From Gonapodya prolifera JEL478 (taxonomy: Eukaryota; Monoblepharomycota; Monoblepharidomycetes; Monoblepharidales; Gonapodyaceae), in assembly GCA_001574975.1 (NCBI GenBank), contig KQ965780.1, positions 74,094-138,093 of the forward strand: a stretch of DNA of 64,000 nt, in the 5' to 3' direction. Every line of letters starts with the position of its first letter. Within the stretch, counting starts at the first letter, position 1. The notes below the pieces were generated by a model. That model was given only the letters and a program-made list of their open reading frames with translations, was not told where the DNA came from and did no database searches. Below, piece by piece: positions 1 to 9,376 of the stretch. A program made the translations under genes and the position numbers.

Positions 1-1010
1 ATTGTGATGTACCTTTTGGCCGAAAACGTGGAGGGAGAACCGTCGTGAGACACGCGGCACCACATACAACAACGTGGATTCGAACTCACACGGCAGCAAT
101 CTGCTTGCATCCCGACGGCGAGATCTTTCCCGAGCGTGCGAGGTAAAACCCAAGCGCTGAGGGTGTGAGGGAGTGGTGAGTCACTGCGCGGCAGCGGGCA
201 CGTGGAGTGCGGCGAAGATAACTAACAGAGACACGACAGCAGACGCAGAACTGGCGAGTGGATTGCATGGGCGGTGCGAGTTGGGTGATGGGTTGGCGTT
301 TCTACTGTTAGACCGCAGCACAGGACGGTCCACACGCCAAAGTCCACGCACTTGGCTTAATGGCAGTCCACACGACGGTGCCGATTGCGAGCGGCATGGC
401 CTCGGGGAGACGGGTCTCGGTGATTCGGTGAGCGGTGCTGTGTGGCGTTGGGAAAAGGTTCCGTGTTCGGCACACGGAAGCTGTTATGCGCCGGGAAGTG
501 CAACCGTTTCATCTCACATGTTCGTGCGGGGAAAGAGAGTTGGGTGTGTGAAAAAAGACAATTTTGGTAGCAAAGAAGAAAGAGACGCCGCTGCGTCACA
601 GAGTAATCGCGATCTGGGTCTTGTCGTCGATTCAAAGAGCTGGCAGCCAAGCATCATCGCAACACATTCCTTCGTTCCCCACCTTGCGTTGGCGTCAAAG
701 GTGCATTCGCATGTGGAAACTGGTGGTGCTGAGCATATTGTCCCCGCAGAGGAGTTCAAGGGGGAGAGAACCATGACTGGCTTCGACTGTTAAACCACAC
801 TCCTTACAGTCGAGCGTGATGAGGTTTCCCGATGGTCAGAAAGAAAGCTGGCTGGCTGCGACCAATACATTATTCCTATTGCTGACCCGCTCCCGATCGA
901 TGCACGAACTCATTCTCAAAGAAAAGTGAGATTTCCTTGGTGGTTTCTGTTCGCAAAGGTTATCCTTATTACATTGAAAGAGCTTTCGTGTTCTTGTCGC
1001 TCTCCAGCGC
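1..1010. other. Gene-free left edge; resembles 3' flank of an Hsp12 copy
   Basis: No supportable coding gene. Open frames on both strands here lack family resemblance and overlap each other. Bases about 640-780 resemble 4700-4850 (downstream of Hsp12 copy B), sharing for example 'caacacattccttcgttccc', and more weakly 2530-2750 (downstream of copy A). The stretch therefore looks like the 3' flank of a further Hsp12-type unit whose coding part is outside the window or lost. A tRNA-like box-B motif on the minus strand is listed separately. Confidence 0.4.
60..150 (-). repeat. Possible tRNA-derived SINE-like fragment
   Basis: On the minus strand there is a near-consensus RNA polymerase III B box (AGTTCGAATCC). 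Upstream of it is a stretch (GGGAAAGATCT...CGTCGGGA) that resembles the one preceding the B box at about 5240-5300. The acceptor and T stems do not fold as a proper tRNA, so this is not called as a tRNA gene. It may be a decayed tRNA-derived SINE or chance. Confidence 0.25.
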
Positions 1011-1141
1011 ATGTCGTCTGAACCGTGGAAAGCCTTCAGACGGTTCTCTCACACAGGCCATCCTCCGACAGGCCAAAAGAAAGAAGCCACAAGGCAAAAC
1101 TGCTGGAATTTCCCCGCACTATTGCCTCGTCACATGACCCG

Positions 1142-1494
1142 NNNNNNNNNNNNNNNNNNNNNNNNNNNNNNNNNNNNNNNNNNNNNNNNNNNNNNNNNNN
1201 NNNNNNNNNNNNNNNNNNNNNNNNNNNNNNNNNNNNNNNNNNNNNNNNNNNNNNNNNNNNNNNNNNNNNNNNNNNNNNNNNNNNNNNNNNNNNNNNNNNN
1301 NNNNNNNNNNNNNNNNNNNNNNNNNNNNNNNNNNNNNNNNNNNNNNNNNNNNNNNNNNNNNNNNNNNNNNNNNNNNNNNNNNNNNNNNNNNNNNNNNNNN
1401 NNNNNNNNNNNNNNNNNNNNNNNNNNNNNNNNNNNNNNNNNNNNNNNNNNNNNNNNNNNNNNNNNNNNNNNNNNNNNNNNNNNNNNNNNNNNNN
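1142..1494. other. Assembly gap (353 N)
   Basis: A run of 353 N. In the homologous Hsp12 copy B the corresponding interval (about 3292-3620, 329 bases) holds the core promoter, exon 1 and most of intron 1. Exon 1 of copy A is therefore expected inside the gap. Confidence 0.95.
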
Positions 1495-1548
1495 CCCGCA
1501 TCACGCCTCGCACCATGATTCCCGCCTCGCTCGTCTCATCGTGAACAG

Positions 1549-2269
1549 GTTTCTCTGAGGAAGTCAAGGAGAAAGTCACGGTGCGCAGCTCTCGTTTCTG
1601 GCTCAGCTCTCACTCCGTCCTCACCAATTTTCTCCGCTCCACCCATTTCCCCGCCCACGCATGTACAGCCTGACTCGCAGAAGAGCTACACTCAACAAGT
1701 TAGCGAGGTATATTTCTCCTCAGATGTCATTCGATCTTGCCCCTTGTAACGTCTCGTCTTTCCTACCTTCCTTCAAGACCGTGAGCGGTTACACAGGTAT
1801 GTCGACACCATCCGCCTTCCTTCTTCTGCCACTCTCAACGCTCGCACCCACCGCCCACCAACGCAACAGACCGCGCCAAGGCCGCCATCACTCCCGGTAA
1901 GCTTTTGCATCACATTTCGCTTATCGGGCTTCCGCTGATCGCCCGCAAATCGGAACGCTCGCCTTCGCCACGCACAGACTCGCATAAGTCGACCGGCCAA
2001 CAGATCCACGACAGGTGCGTTCCAAAGTCTTTCGTTTCTCTTCTCCACTTTGTCTCAAAGTTACTCCGTCTTCCTCCTTCCTCAACACTCACGTACTCCA
2101 GGGCCCGCGGCGCGTCGGACGAAGCCCACCGCGACGACCGCACCCTCATGGAGAAGGCCAAGGTGTGAGAGCCTTTCCCCACTTCTTTCGCGCCTCCCCA
2201 ACTGACACCTGACTTTCTACGACGTAGGACGCCTTGGGCGTGGACAGGCACGACCACCCGAAGCACTAA
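1549..2269 (+). CDS. Hsp12/Hsp9-family stress protein, copy A (5' end in gap)
   Basis: Small hydrophilic heat-shock protein of the yeast Hsp12 / fission-yeast Hsp9 type. Family members are induced by stress, bind membranes and fold into amphipathic helices on lipid. Visible exons: 1549-1580, 1669-1707, 1778-1796, 1870-1896, 1978-2014, 2102-2162, 2228-2269; exon 1 (start codon plus MDYGRK in copy B) falls in the N gap. Joined exons give GFSEEVKEKVT, then PDSQKSYTQQVSE, and a C-terminus DALGVDRHDHPKH. They match copy B in exon length and phase throughout. The 5' half (exons and introns 2-4) is nearly identical to copy B, but introns 5 and 6 match copy C, so this copy looks mosaic. All introns are GT-AG. 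Confidence 0.85.
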
Positions 2270-2284
2270 GTTGGAGGTGGAATG

Positions 2285-2432
2285 CGCTTCGGTCGGGAGG
2301 GAAGGGAGTGGAGAGCAATGTGGGAATGTGGAAGTGTGGGAGTGGGCTTTGGTCGGGAGGGAACGGAGTGGAGCGGAATGTGCGAGTGTGGAAGTGTGGG
2401 AGTGTGAAAGAGTGGAAGTGTGGGAGTGGTAA
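2285..2432 (+). repeat. Tandem repeat, G/A-rich, downstream of Hsp12 copy A
   Basis: Two copies of a roughly 57-base unit ('ggtcgggaggga...gtgtgggagtggg') followed by shorter GAGTGTGGAAGTGTGG-type units. The plus strand is purine-rich with almost no C. It begins just after the copy A stop codon, so it probably lies in the 3' UTR or terminator region. No coding signal was seen. Confidence 0.7.
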
Positions 2433-3161
2433 TTGCATTTGTTGCATAAGCGGTGCTTTTCTATTCTATGCCTTGCTACTTTATGTTGGTAGATGAACTT
2501 TCGGAAAAATATTGAAAGCGACACCATATAAAACGACACTTTAACTCATTGAAGAACGAAGAGACACGGCCATGACTCCCTGGTCCCTGTCCCTCATGTG
2601 GTCCTGTCCGTTTCGTATTCAATGGGGCCACAGGAAGGTGTTATTAGACCAACCCCCTGCGTTTCCCACCTTGCTCTGGTATCAAGCATGCAGCACCTAT
2701 GTTTAAATTGGTGGTGTCTTCTTGCCACCGCTGAACTAACGGGCACAAGCATATGCTTCGGCTTTTTAAATATCTGATCTTCGAGGATTGTCAACTACTG
2801 AATTTTATGGCAATGCGCGCGCGAATTTCGGGTGGCGGACGTGGAGTTGAGGGTCTATGATGGGTTTGTACGGGTGGAAGGTTTCCCAAATTTGGGTGCA
2901 CGGCATTGTCAAAACAAAATTGTCAACTCGGAGCGGTGCTTAAACGTCAGTGGTGAGGTGTGCAGGTGTCCAGAGAGAGAACTGGTTGCAACCACTTTAT
3001 TGCGATTGCTGCGGAAGCCGCCCCGATTGATAAACTCACTCACTCTCAATTAAACTGAGATTTCACTGGAATTTTACTTTTCAAATAGTGTGCCAACAAA
3101 CGTGGATTTCAATTATTTTCACTACGGTCAAAGATTCGTTTCGTTTTATTGCCGTCCAGCG
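2433..3161. other. Intergenic spacer between Hsp12 copies A and B
   Basis: No gene supported. Bases 2530-2750 are a diverged version of the segment that follows copy B (4620-4850). From about 3080 the sequence begins to match the flank upstream of copies A and C ('aacgtggatttca', 'aaagattcgt'). Confidence 0.5.
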
Positions 3162-3450
3162 CATGTCGTCTGAACCGTGGAAAGCCTTCAGACGGTTCTC
3201 ACACAGGCCATCCTCCGACAGGCCAAAAGAAAGAAGCCACAAGGCAAAACTGCTGGAATTTCCCCGCACTATTGCCTCGTCACATGACCCGTGGCCTGTC
3301 CCTCGTGACCTCCACGCATCGATGACATCATACCACACCGCACAGTTCGGTACTTAAGAACCCGTGAAAGCCATTTTCCATTACAAACTCGAGCTTCCAA
3401 AAACATTTCAAAAACAACCAAACCGATCCCAAAACACTCGAACTGCAATA
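3162..3450 (+). promoter_or_regulatory. Shared upstream region of Hsp12 copy B
   Basis: Bases 3162-3291 are almost identical to 1011-1141 upstream of copy A, with a one- or two-base difference. The proximal part also matches 11845-12021 upstream of copy C. All visible versions keep a CRE/ATF-like TGACATCA (3323-3330 in B, 11896-11903 in C) and the block 'tcacatgacc'. No clear TATA box and no perfect triplet heat-shock element were seen. The regulatory reading is inference from conservation among copies. Confidence 0.5.
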
Positions 3451-4446
3451 ATGGATTACGGACGCAAAGGTACGTCGGCCCATCGCGCTTTCCAAACCCG
3501 CGCCGCATCTCATTAGCTCCATCGCCCATTCGTTCTGACTCAATGCCTCACATTGCTTGCTCGTCCATCGCTGTGATTCCCTCGCGTCGCTTCTCTATCG
3601 TCCCACGGCGACAACCGCCACCCGCATCACGCCTCGCACCATGATTCCCGCCTCGCTCGTCTCATCGTGAACAGGTTTCTCTGAGGAAGTCAAGGAGAAA
3701 GTCACGGTGCGCAGCCCTCGTTTCTGGCTCAGCTCTCACTCCGTCCTCACCAATTTTCTCCGCTCCACCCATTTCCCCGCCCACGCATGTACAGCCCGAC
3801 ACGCAGAAGAGCTACACTCAACAAGTTAGCGAGGTATATTTCTCCTCATATGTCACTCGACCTTGCCCTTGTAACGTCTCGTCTTTCCTACCTTCCTTCA
3901 AGACCGTGAGCGGGTACACAGGTATGTCGACACCATCCGCCTTCCTTCTTCTGCCACTCTCAACGCTCGTACCCACCGCCCACCAACGCAACAGACCGCG
4001 TCAAGGCTGCCATCACTCCCGGTAAGCTTTGCTATCACCGCATCGTTCTTCCCGCCCTCCCCTGACCACACCCCGAACCCAAACGCTTGATACTCCAACA
4101 CGCAAACCGGAACACTACTCCACTCCACTCGCCAGACTCGCAAAAGTCGACCGCTCAACAGATGCACGACAGGTGTGTTACCAGAGTGTTCCGTTTCTCA
4201 GCTCCACTTTGACTCAATGTTATCACCCACACATTCCAGGGCCCGCGGCGCCTCGGACGAAGCACAGCGCGACGACCGCACTCTCATGGAGAAAGCCAAG
4301 GTGGGCGCCTTCTTTTCCCCACTTGCTTTCGCTCGTGTCTCCCCCACTTCTAACTGACGACTGACCAAACCTGGCTTTCTCTCCCACGTCCTTGCACGAC
4401 ACAGGACGCCTTGGGTGTTGACAGGCACGACCACACGAACCACTAA
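3451..4446 (+). CDS. Hsp12/Hsp9-family stress protein, copy B (complete)
   Basis: Complete reference copy of the small Hsp12-type protein. Eight exons: 3451-3469, 3675-3706, 3795-3833, 3903-3921, 3995-4021, 4136-4172, 4240-4300, 4405-4446; sum 276 bases, 91 aa plus stop. The start ATG opens MDYGRK-G-FSEEVKEKVT, which parallels the yeast Hsp12 N-terminus (start, glycine-arginine-lysine-glycine, then a helix). A central PDTQKSYTQQ and the repeat-like DSQKSTAQQ follow, then a charged helix (DDRTLMEKAK) and an HDHTNH tail. No signal peptide or membrane segment. All introns are GT-AG and 69-205 bases, far longer in total than the coding sequence. Likely a cytosolic or membrane-associated stress protein. 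Intron 1 is about 95% identical to that of copy C by eye. Confidence 0.9.
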
Positions 4447-5933
4447 GTTAAGGGTGGGATGGCGAATCGGCCGTGAAAGATTGGTGGAAGTGCGGTAGTG
4501 TAAAAGTGGTTATAGGTGGTGCTTATCTTCTCTGCTTATCTTCTCTGCGTTGCTTTGATCTCTTTTATTGGAGATAAAAGTAATGTTGGAGATAAAATTA
4601 CGAAAATATACATATTTAAAGCAAACACTTTTCTCATCGAAAGAACAAAAAGACACAGACACGACACGAGTTCTTCAAGTGGTCATGTCGTTGTATGCAC
4701 GGGTTGGCAGGTAGGCGTCATGGCAACACATTCCTTCGTTCCCAACCTTGCTCTAGCGTCTAGTGTGTATAGCTCGTACGTTGAGATATTGACGTGCCGA
4801 GCATGTTATCATCGCAAAGTTGAAGGGGGCAAGAAACACACTTCGGCTTCGGCTGTTGGAGGCCAGTTATCCGGAGTAGGATACTCTCGCAAAGCACTGA
4901 TCGAGCAGACCGCCGGAGGCAAATTGTCCTTCGCAGAAATCTGTATGGACGGACGTCTACGAGGTCCAATTTTGTGAAGTACTGCGATCACACGCTTATC
5001 ACTCGTGACTCGTGACCTAAAGTGGGTAGGTGCGACAGTGCCGGAAGGAAGGAAAGAAGCCAACAAAAAGGGAAACGACCACGCCCGTCGTCCCGTTGAA
5101 GTCATCTCTTTCGACAACATACCTCTTGTCTGTCCAACTCCACAAATAAAAGAAAAATTAAGTTTCAAGATTAAAATTCTATCAAAAAAACAGCCCAAAC
5201 CATCTCCGTGGCGGATCTGGTCCGCGACAAAGTCGGTCTGTACTGGGGTTCGAACTGACGACCTTGGGGCTTGAACCCTCAATCGTCGGTGAATCTTCCC
5301 AGGTGGCCATGGGCGATCACTTCTTGATAGCGACCGGGAATCTGTCGGATATAAAGGTTAGGATAGAGGCAATGACAATCATAAAGTTTTTGCAATTTAA
5401 AAGTTTCTTCTACCCCCCCTTGCCACGGCCCCTAACCTCTCGCATTCGACAGTTCGCAAATCCTTCCAATGGTGTATTGGAGACTCTTCCAACGTCTCTC
5501 CGTGTTATTCCTCACCTCACCTCTACGACCCTTTTTACCCACAGAAGGGCACGAAGCAACACATGTTAATATGTTGCTCAGGATACTAGAGCATTTCCCC
5601 CAGTCCAATTGGATGATTCACTTTAACCGCAAACCTTCGACGAAAACAAGATCGAGGTCCGCTCAGGCTGACATTAGTGGTCACCGGAGGGCGGAGGAGT
5701 CCTGTCCCCTGTGTGAGTGCCTTATCGGCCCACCACCCATACGTAGTCGGAGCCCCGATAAAAAGCGCTTCCGTCTCTCATAGTCACACGTAGCAGGGTG
5801 AGTCACTACCCGCTGTCGAGCACGTGCTCAGGGAGTGAGAAATGAAAAGCGCGACCGCAGCAGCCCTTGCATCCCCAACGCAAAACTCGCGCAACGCACG
5901 TGGAGTCGCTGAGCCATTGCACGCTTCGGATGG
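4447..5933. other. Intergenic, no supported gene
   Basis: Holds the diverged downstream segment of the Hsp12 unit (about 4620-4850), AT-rich sequence around 5150-5190 and 5350-5410, and a SINE-like minus-strand motif near 5240-5310. Open frames of 70-160 codons occur on both strands but show no family resemblance or exon structure. The promoter of the antiporter gene should lie in the last few hundred bases. Confidence 0.5.
5230..5310 (-). repeat. Possible tRNA-derived SINE-like fragment
   Basis: On the minus strand: an A-box-like TGGCCACCTGGG, about 45 bases later a B-box-like AGTTCGAACCCC, and between them a weak anticodon-arm-like stem (TTGAGG/CCCCAA) with loop GTTCAAG. The T and acceptor stems do not pair properly, so a functional tRNA is unlikely. 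Arrangement and spacing resemble the motif at 60-150. Confidence 0.3.
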
Positions 5934-8900
5934 ATGCTGCAACGGGTGCGCTGTACGCCCGCGCGGGGGGCGACGGCGCCGGTGGCAATGGCCCGTGAGT
6001 GTCTATCGGCCATGCCTGTCTACAAGTCTCCCTCACCCCCGCTCATCGCACTTCCTGCACTGAAACGATCCGCCCTCCCGGAAAAGAAACTTGTCTATCG
6101 GCTACGCAGTCCGTGAGTCTCATCCCCATCCCCGTTCTCAACCACTCGCCCGGCATGTCTCACATCGTCTCCTGTCATTCACCGCTTGTCAACCCCTCCC
6201 AGCATTTATCGGCCTGCTGCTCTCAATCGCCATCGGCCCCCTGGCGATCCCGCATCTGTGGGAGCACTGGTATCCGCTCTTCACGGCTGTGTGGTCCCTT
6301 GCTTTTGTACGTTACCTTGTTTGCCCTTGTCAAGGACTGATTCGGAGTGTAAATCACACGCGTCTATTGTCAACCCCCTCTTCTTCTTCTCAAGTTTATT
6401 CCGTTTGCCGTCCAATGTGAGATTCTTCTTGCGTTCCTCCGTTTCATATAGGGACTTTTATTCACTTCAATTCGTCTCTCTCTCGCCACTCCTAGACGGC
6501 ATTACCTTCGCCCTTTACGAAGTAGTCCACGCGTGAGCACCACTCCCTTTCTCGCGAGTCTGCGAATCTCTGTGCCCCCAACACCTCCTCCTTCTACTCG
6601 TTCCTCCTCACCTCTCACATACACTCCCTCCCAGCCTCATCCTCGACTACTTCCCCTTCATCCTCCTCGTCACCTCTCTCTACACATCAGCCGGAGGGCT
6701 TGTTGTTCGCGGTCGCCTATCCGGACGGCCAGGTGTCAACACGCTGCTCATGGTTGTCGGGACGATTTTGGCGAGCGTTATTGGGACGACGGGGGCGAGT
6801 ATGGTGGTGAGTAGGGGGGTTGGGTGACGGAACGAACGAGGCGCGAGCGACGAAGGGCCGAGTAGCCGCGTGAAGTGGAGTCGAGTGATTCGCGAAGCGA
6901 CGTCAAGGCCTAACTGACCGAGGAGTCCGCCGGAGGCGAATACCCCGCTAAGCGGAATGCACTACTCTCGCAGAGCGCGAATAGAGACCGAGGAGTCCGA
7001 CGGAGGCGAATGATCCGTGCTCTCGCGGAGCGCGAATGACACGCGGAGCGTATTTCTCCACCGGAGGCAAGTGATCCCCGAAGCGCGAATGGTACAAGGC
7101 GGAGCAAGCCATTACGAGACACGACGTGGGAGGGCGCGGTGGGGACACTCGATCGAACGTACCACCAAGCCGCGATGTTCACAATAATCTAATCCCCCAC
7201 CACCACGTTCCAGATGATCCGCCCCCTCCTCCGCTCAATCGCCAATCGCCGCTACCGCATCCACTCCATCGTGTTCTTCATCTTCCTCGTGTCCAATATC
7301 GGCGGATGTCTCACTCCAAGTACGTTTTTTCCGGTGTCTGTTTCCACGACCCTCTGACATACATCCCTACTCACCCCACTTCCCCCCCGCCCACCGACAG
7401 TCGGCGACCCCCCCGTCTTCATCGGCTTCCTACGCGGCGTCGACTTCTTCTGGCCGCTCACGAACGCCATCCTGCCCTTCCTGCTCACGGCCGGGGTCGT
7501 CACGGTGACGTATTTTGCGGTCGATGTCGTGCTGTGGAGGAGGGAGGGGCATCGTGCGGCCGAGGAGGACAGGGATGTGGAGGCGGTGGTGGGGGAGGTA
7601 AGGATCGTGCTGGTACATGGTGACGTTTGAAACGAGGCAATTATACTGTTCCGACACGTGCAGGAGAAGCCGGCAGGCGACGTCAAGGACGACGTATCAA
7701 AGCCAGCCGCGGGTGCGAGAACCCCCACGCCCGATGAAACCCTGGAAGCCTCTCCAAAGGACGCTGGGTCGACGACAGGCCACCTTGAATCGTCCGCGAC
7801 AGTGACGTCCGACACTAGCATTCCCTTATCGCCGCTATCGCGGTACTCGACCGTCGGTACACTTTCCGACCGGAAGGGGTTGTTGGTCGACGAGGCAGAC
7901 AAAGGAAATGCAAAACAGCACTTCGGGGATGGAGATCACGCGCCGGGCAAGGCTATGAACGGGGATAAAGAGGAGCGTGAAGGCGATTGGGCGCATTTTG
8001 TGCAGGATGAGGTGGAGGAGGTTGAGGAGGAGGTGCTGGAAGTCGAGTCGGTGCGTGATCGAATATTCGCATCTTTAGCTGGTCGTCAGCCGTGACTTAA
8101 AACGACACCGTTTTGCCTCGCGCTGCACTCCAAATGTGCAGCTCAAAGTCGTCGGACTGCTCAACATCACTCTTCTCCTACTCATCGTTGCCGACGTGGT
8201 CGTGTCGGGTGAGTTTTCGTTCTCCTGTCGTCACCACCCAAACTTGCGCGAATTGATTTCCGTACTCGCGCGCTCCAGGATACATGAAAAAAAATTTCCC
8301 AAATGGCTATGTCACCGTGTGGAACAATCCCGGGCACGAGGGAGACAGCATGTGGGTAACTTCCCCTCTTGCACGCTCATCCTAGCCCATACACTCCTTA
8401 ATTCCGCAACAACCGAGTATAGTCAGTGGTACTATGGAGATATTGCAAGTGACCTTTTCTTGGCGTTGATCGTTGTCGCTGGGTGGAAACTGACCCCCAA
8501 GGCAAGGTTCCAGGAGAATGTGAGTGTGTCGTACGCGTCCCAGAAATTTACAGAGTGATTTAGTCAATCAACGATTGCACATGTCATCAGAAATTTTCGT
8601 GGGGACCCATTCGAGAAGTCGGTGAGTTTATAAATTAACCCGCAATACAAGCGTACTAGTGCTGAGCGCACTCCTGCAGCCATTCTCTTCCTCGGCATCT
8701 TCCTCACGCTCGTCCCCATCCTCCTCATCTTCTCGCTCGGCGAATCCGGCTCGCTCGGGTGGCTCGTGTCCGCCGTCACGACCCCGACCCACTACTTTTG
8801 GGCGTCAGGAGGCCTTTCAAGCTTCTTGGATAATGCACCCACGTACGCGCTGTTCTTTGGCGAGGCTGGGGGTGATCCGGTGTACTTGATGAATGAGGGG

Positions 8901-9257
8901 AGGAAGGTGTTAACCGCTATCAACTGTGGGTCGGGTGAGTGAATGATTGTGCTACGCAGGAAACACAATTCCCAAGGTCTGACGGCCACCACGTGATCCT
9001 ACCGGGTACCACAGTGTTCATGGGAGCGAATACGTACATCGGTAATGCTCCGAATTTCCTGGTGAGAGGTATAGCACAGGAGAATGGGTTGCAGGTGAGT
9101 TCATTTTGGACCAGATGGAAGTCGGTGAGAATTGCGGCGCACTGCTGACGCGCTTACCGACACCTAGATGCCGAGCTTCTTCGCTTACATGCTGTGTGCT
9201 ATTTGCATTCTGGGCCCGATTTTTGTCGTGAACACTTTTATTTTCTTTTGGTCGTAA
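5934..9257 (+). CDS. Putative sodium:proton antiporter (CitMHS_2-type), bacterial-like family
   Basis: Multi-pass membrane transporter of the 'putative sodium:proton antiporter / citrate transporter-like' family (PF16980 type), known mainly from bacteria. Fifteen exons: 5934-5994, 6203-6306, 6395-6416, 6496-6532, 6635-6806, 7214-7319, 7401-7597, 7664-8050, 8142-8208, 8279-8355, 8418-8519, 8591-8621, 8680-8934, 9015-9094, 9168-9257; 595 aa, one frame throughout. Family landmarks visible: PLAIPHLWEHWYP near the N-terminus, VGTILASVIGTTGASM, CLTP-IGDPPVFIGFLRGVDFFWP, and SSFLDNAPTYALFF followed by GANTYIGNAPNFLVRGIA. Exon 8 (129 codons) inserts an acidic hydrophilic loop, rich in Glu/Asp/Ser/Thr, that bacterial members lack as far as I know. 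About 11-12 membrane segments. The N-terminal exon is the least certain: start 5934 is chosen because only that frame joins exon 2. Intron 5 carries a GC-rich hairpin array. Confidence 0.85.
6838..7110 (+). repeat. GC-rich mini-hairpin array inside antiporter intron 5
   Basis: About six degenerate units spaced roughly 30-45 bases, most ending GCGAAT or similar (CGGAGGCGAAT, AGAGCGCGAAT, CGGAGGCGAAT, GGAGCGCGAAT, GAAGCGCGAAT). Many form perfect 4-5 bp stems with a 3-base loop: TCGC-GAA-GCGA, CGCC-GGA-GGCG, CCGC-TAA-GCGG, TCGCG-GAG-CGCGA, ACGC-GGA-GCGT, CTCC-ACC-GGAG. It lies wholly in intron 5 (6807-7213). A clearly related segment sits in intron 1 of the tRNase Z gene (40863-41040, opposite strand, also sense to its gene). 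Confidence 0.7.
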
Positions 9258-9376
9258 TTCTATTTGGAAAAATGTATCCCGACTTTACACCTGGAACGTT
9301 GGCATGATAGAAAGTCAAACCGTGATTCCACTCCCGTAAATTATTGATGCTAAGTGCGGCTTGACCGTCACAAGGT

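Noticed and set aside
60-150. Functional tRNA gene on the minus strand
   Set aside because: T stem and acceptor stem do not pair despite a good B box; kept only as a possible SINE relic.
173-793. A 206-codon plus-strand frame at the left edge
   Set aside because: Covers sequence homologous to non-coding flanks downstream of Hsp12 copies; frame not conserved among them.
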